Source: Geobacter sp. (GTDB lineage: Bacteria; Desulfobacterota; Desulfuromonadia; Geobacterales; DSM-12255). From it: a stretch of DNA of 6,004 bases. Position 1 is the first letter of the stretch, and the number at the start of each line of letters is the position of its first letter. Position numbers and translations under genes: made by a program. Below, in pieces: positions 5,140 to 6,004 of the stretch. A model generated the notes under the pieces. The model worked only from the letters and a program-made list of their open reading frames with translations. It did not search any database and had not been told where the DNA came from. The stretch spans positions 1-6,004 of the forward strand of contig VEOV01000114.1 of NCBI GenBank assembly GCA_012026855.1, given 5' to 3'.

Positions 5140-6004
5140 TTGCCGGAACTGATAACAGGTTCAAGAACCTTGAGAGAAAAGTCGGTATGTTCGTCATAGT
5201 TGCCCTGTTGGGGCTGTTCGGGGTTGCTGTGCTGATTGTTTCTGAAAACGATCTGTTCAGCCCAACCTACGATTTGAGATTGACTGCTCCCAAGGGAACC
5301 GGATTTTCCAAGGGGATGCCGATCAAGCTTTCCGGTTTTCGTATCGGCCGGGTGAAGAGTATCACCTTGAACGACACGGCAGCAGTAGATGTTGTCCTGC
5401 AGATTGGCAAGAAATACAAGAAATGGGTGCGAAAGGATTCTGTTGCCAAGCTGATCAAGGAAGGGATGATCGGCGATTACATCATTGAAATCCAGAGCGG
5501 CACCTCTCCGGAACTGATAGCTGAAAATGGCGTCATTGAGCTGGAAAAAACCAAAGGGCTTGACGAACTTGCCGAGGAGATTGCTGAAAAGGTCAAACCT
5601 GTGCTCATGGATGTCAGGGATATTATTGCCTATGTGAACAGCGACAGTGGCGATGTGAAGAATACCCTAAGGAACCTGAACCGGTTCACGGCAAACATTG
5701 ATGGCACCCGGGAGAAGACAGAGCAGCTGCTTGGTTCCTCGCGTCATAATCTGGACGGTACATTCAAGAAAGTGGATGAACTGCTTGTCCTTGGAGGCAA
5801 ACGCATTGAACAGGTCGGTCCAATGCTGGAAAAGACTGACAAGACGATTGCCGATGTGCAGCAACGCATTCCCGTCCTTCTGGGTAAGGTGGAAAAGAGT
5901 CTTGCCAATGTTGAGGCACTGACCGTTGATATCAAGGCTGCCTCCGACCGCTCACTCCCCAAGGTTCCCCGTCTGATCGATACGACAGAGGGGCTGCTCA
6001 ATAC
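5136..6004 (+). CDS. mlaD: MCE-domain (MlaD-family) lipid transport protein, 3' end outside window
   Basis: Periplasmic substrate-handling subunit of the transporter, anchored in the inner membrane; MCE domains form hexameric rings with a lipid channel. The ATG overlaps the preceding stop (ATGA) and 289 codons are open to the right edge. Residues 1-15 are polar/basic, and 16-36 are a single membrane anchor (VGMFVIVALLGLFGVAVLIVS). The MCE domain is about 44-122. It has YDLRLTAPKGTGFSKGMPIK (45-64), SGFRIGRVKSITL (66-78) and KEGMIGDYIIEIQSG (108-122). The last matches the pore-loop region of E. coli MlaD, with hydrophobic Met111-Ile112 at the channel-lining positions. From about 135 onward the chain is a long, repetitive amphipathic helical region with many Leu/Val heptads. 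It is already much longer than E. coli MlaD (183 aa), so it resembles single-MCE proteins with a helical extension that may form a tunnel across the periplasm. No stop or frameshift is seen. Confidence 0.92.
   Translation, partial: MIAGTDNRFKNLERKVGMFVIVALLGLFGVAVLIVSENDLFSPTYDLRLTAPKGTGFSKGMPIKLSGFRIGRVKSITLNDTAAVDVVLQIGKKYKKWVRKDSVAKLIKEGMIGDYIIEIQSGTSPELIAENGVIELEKTKGLDELAEEIAEKVKPVLMDVRDIIAYVNSDSGDVKNTLRNLNRFTANIDGTREKTEQLLGSSRHNLDGTFKKVDELLVLGGKRIEQVGPMLEKTDKTIADVQQRIPVLLGKVEKSLANVEALTVDIKAASDRSLPKVPRLIDTTEGLLN

Overview
This 6 kb window looks chromosomal and comes from a Gram-negative bacterium. It has outer-membrane and periplasmic proteins with signal peptides, an MCE/Mla lipid-transport locus and moderately high GC. 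The style of the proteins (a DUF4124 protein, a Wzi-like barrel beside an Mla operon, an RNase R with a basic tail) suggests a Geobacter-like Desulfuromonadia/Geobacterales organism. That placement is from memory of the families and is only moderately confident. I see no mobile element, CRISPR array, tRNA, rRNA or phage gene.

Left part (1-1845): the 3' portion of a ribonuclease R gene (rnr) enters from the left edge on the + strand and ends at 1292. A small secreted DUF4124 protein on the - strand (1333-1845) converges on it across a 40-base gap. The region 1846-2095 (250 bases) is a divergent intergenic spacer. It holds the Shine-Dalgarno of the DUF4124 gene, short direct repeats and only weak promoter candidates.

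Right part (2096-6004): four + strand genes are packed like one operon. They are a Wzi-family outer-membrane beta-barrel (2096-3682), an intact MlaE-type permease (3710-4486), an ABC ATPase-like protein (4498-5139, possible earlier TTG start at 4483), and a membrane-anchored MCE-domain protein of MlaD type (5136 to the window end, open at the right edge). Gaps are 27 and 11 bases, and the last two genes overlap by ATGA. The layout predicts a cell-envelope lipid transporter: an inner-membrane permease, a cytoplasmic cassette protein, and a periplasmic MCE ring with a long helical tail. The co-located outer-membrane barrel may be a partner.

The most striking observation is that the ABC ATPase-like protein keeps the backbone pattern of an Mla-type nucleotide-binding domain but has lost every recognisable catalytic motif: A-loop, Walker A lysine, Q-loop, LSGGQ signature, Walker B Asp/Glu and H-loop. 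Its frame is nevertheless intact and it sits between an intact permease and an intact MCE protein. It looks like a conserved pseudo-ATPase rather than a decayed gene, and raises the question of how this transporter is energised.
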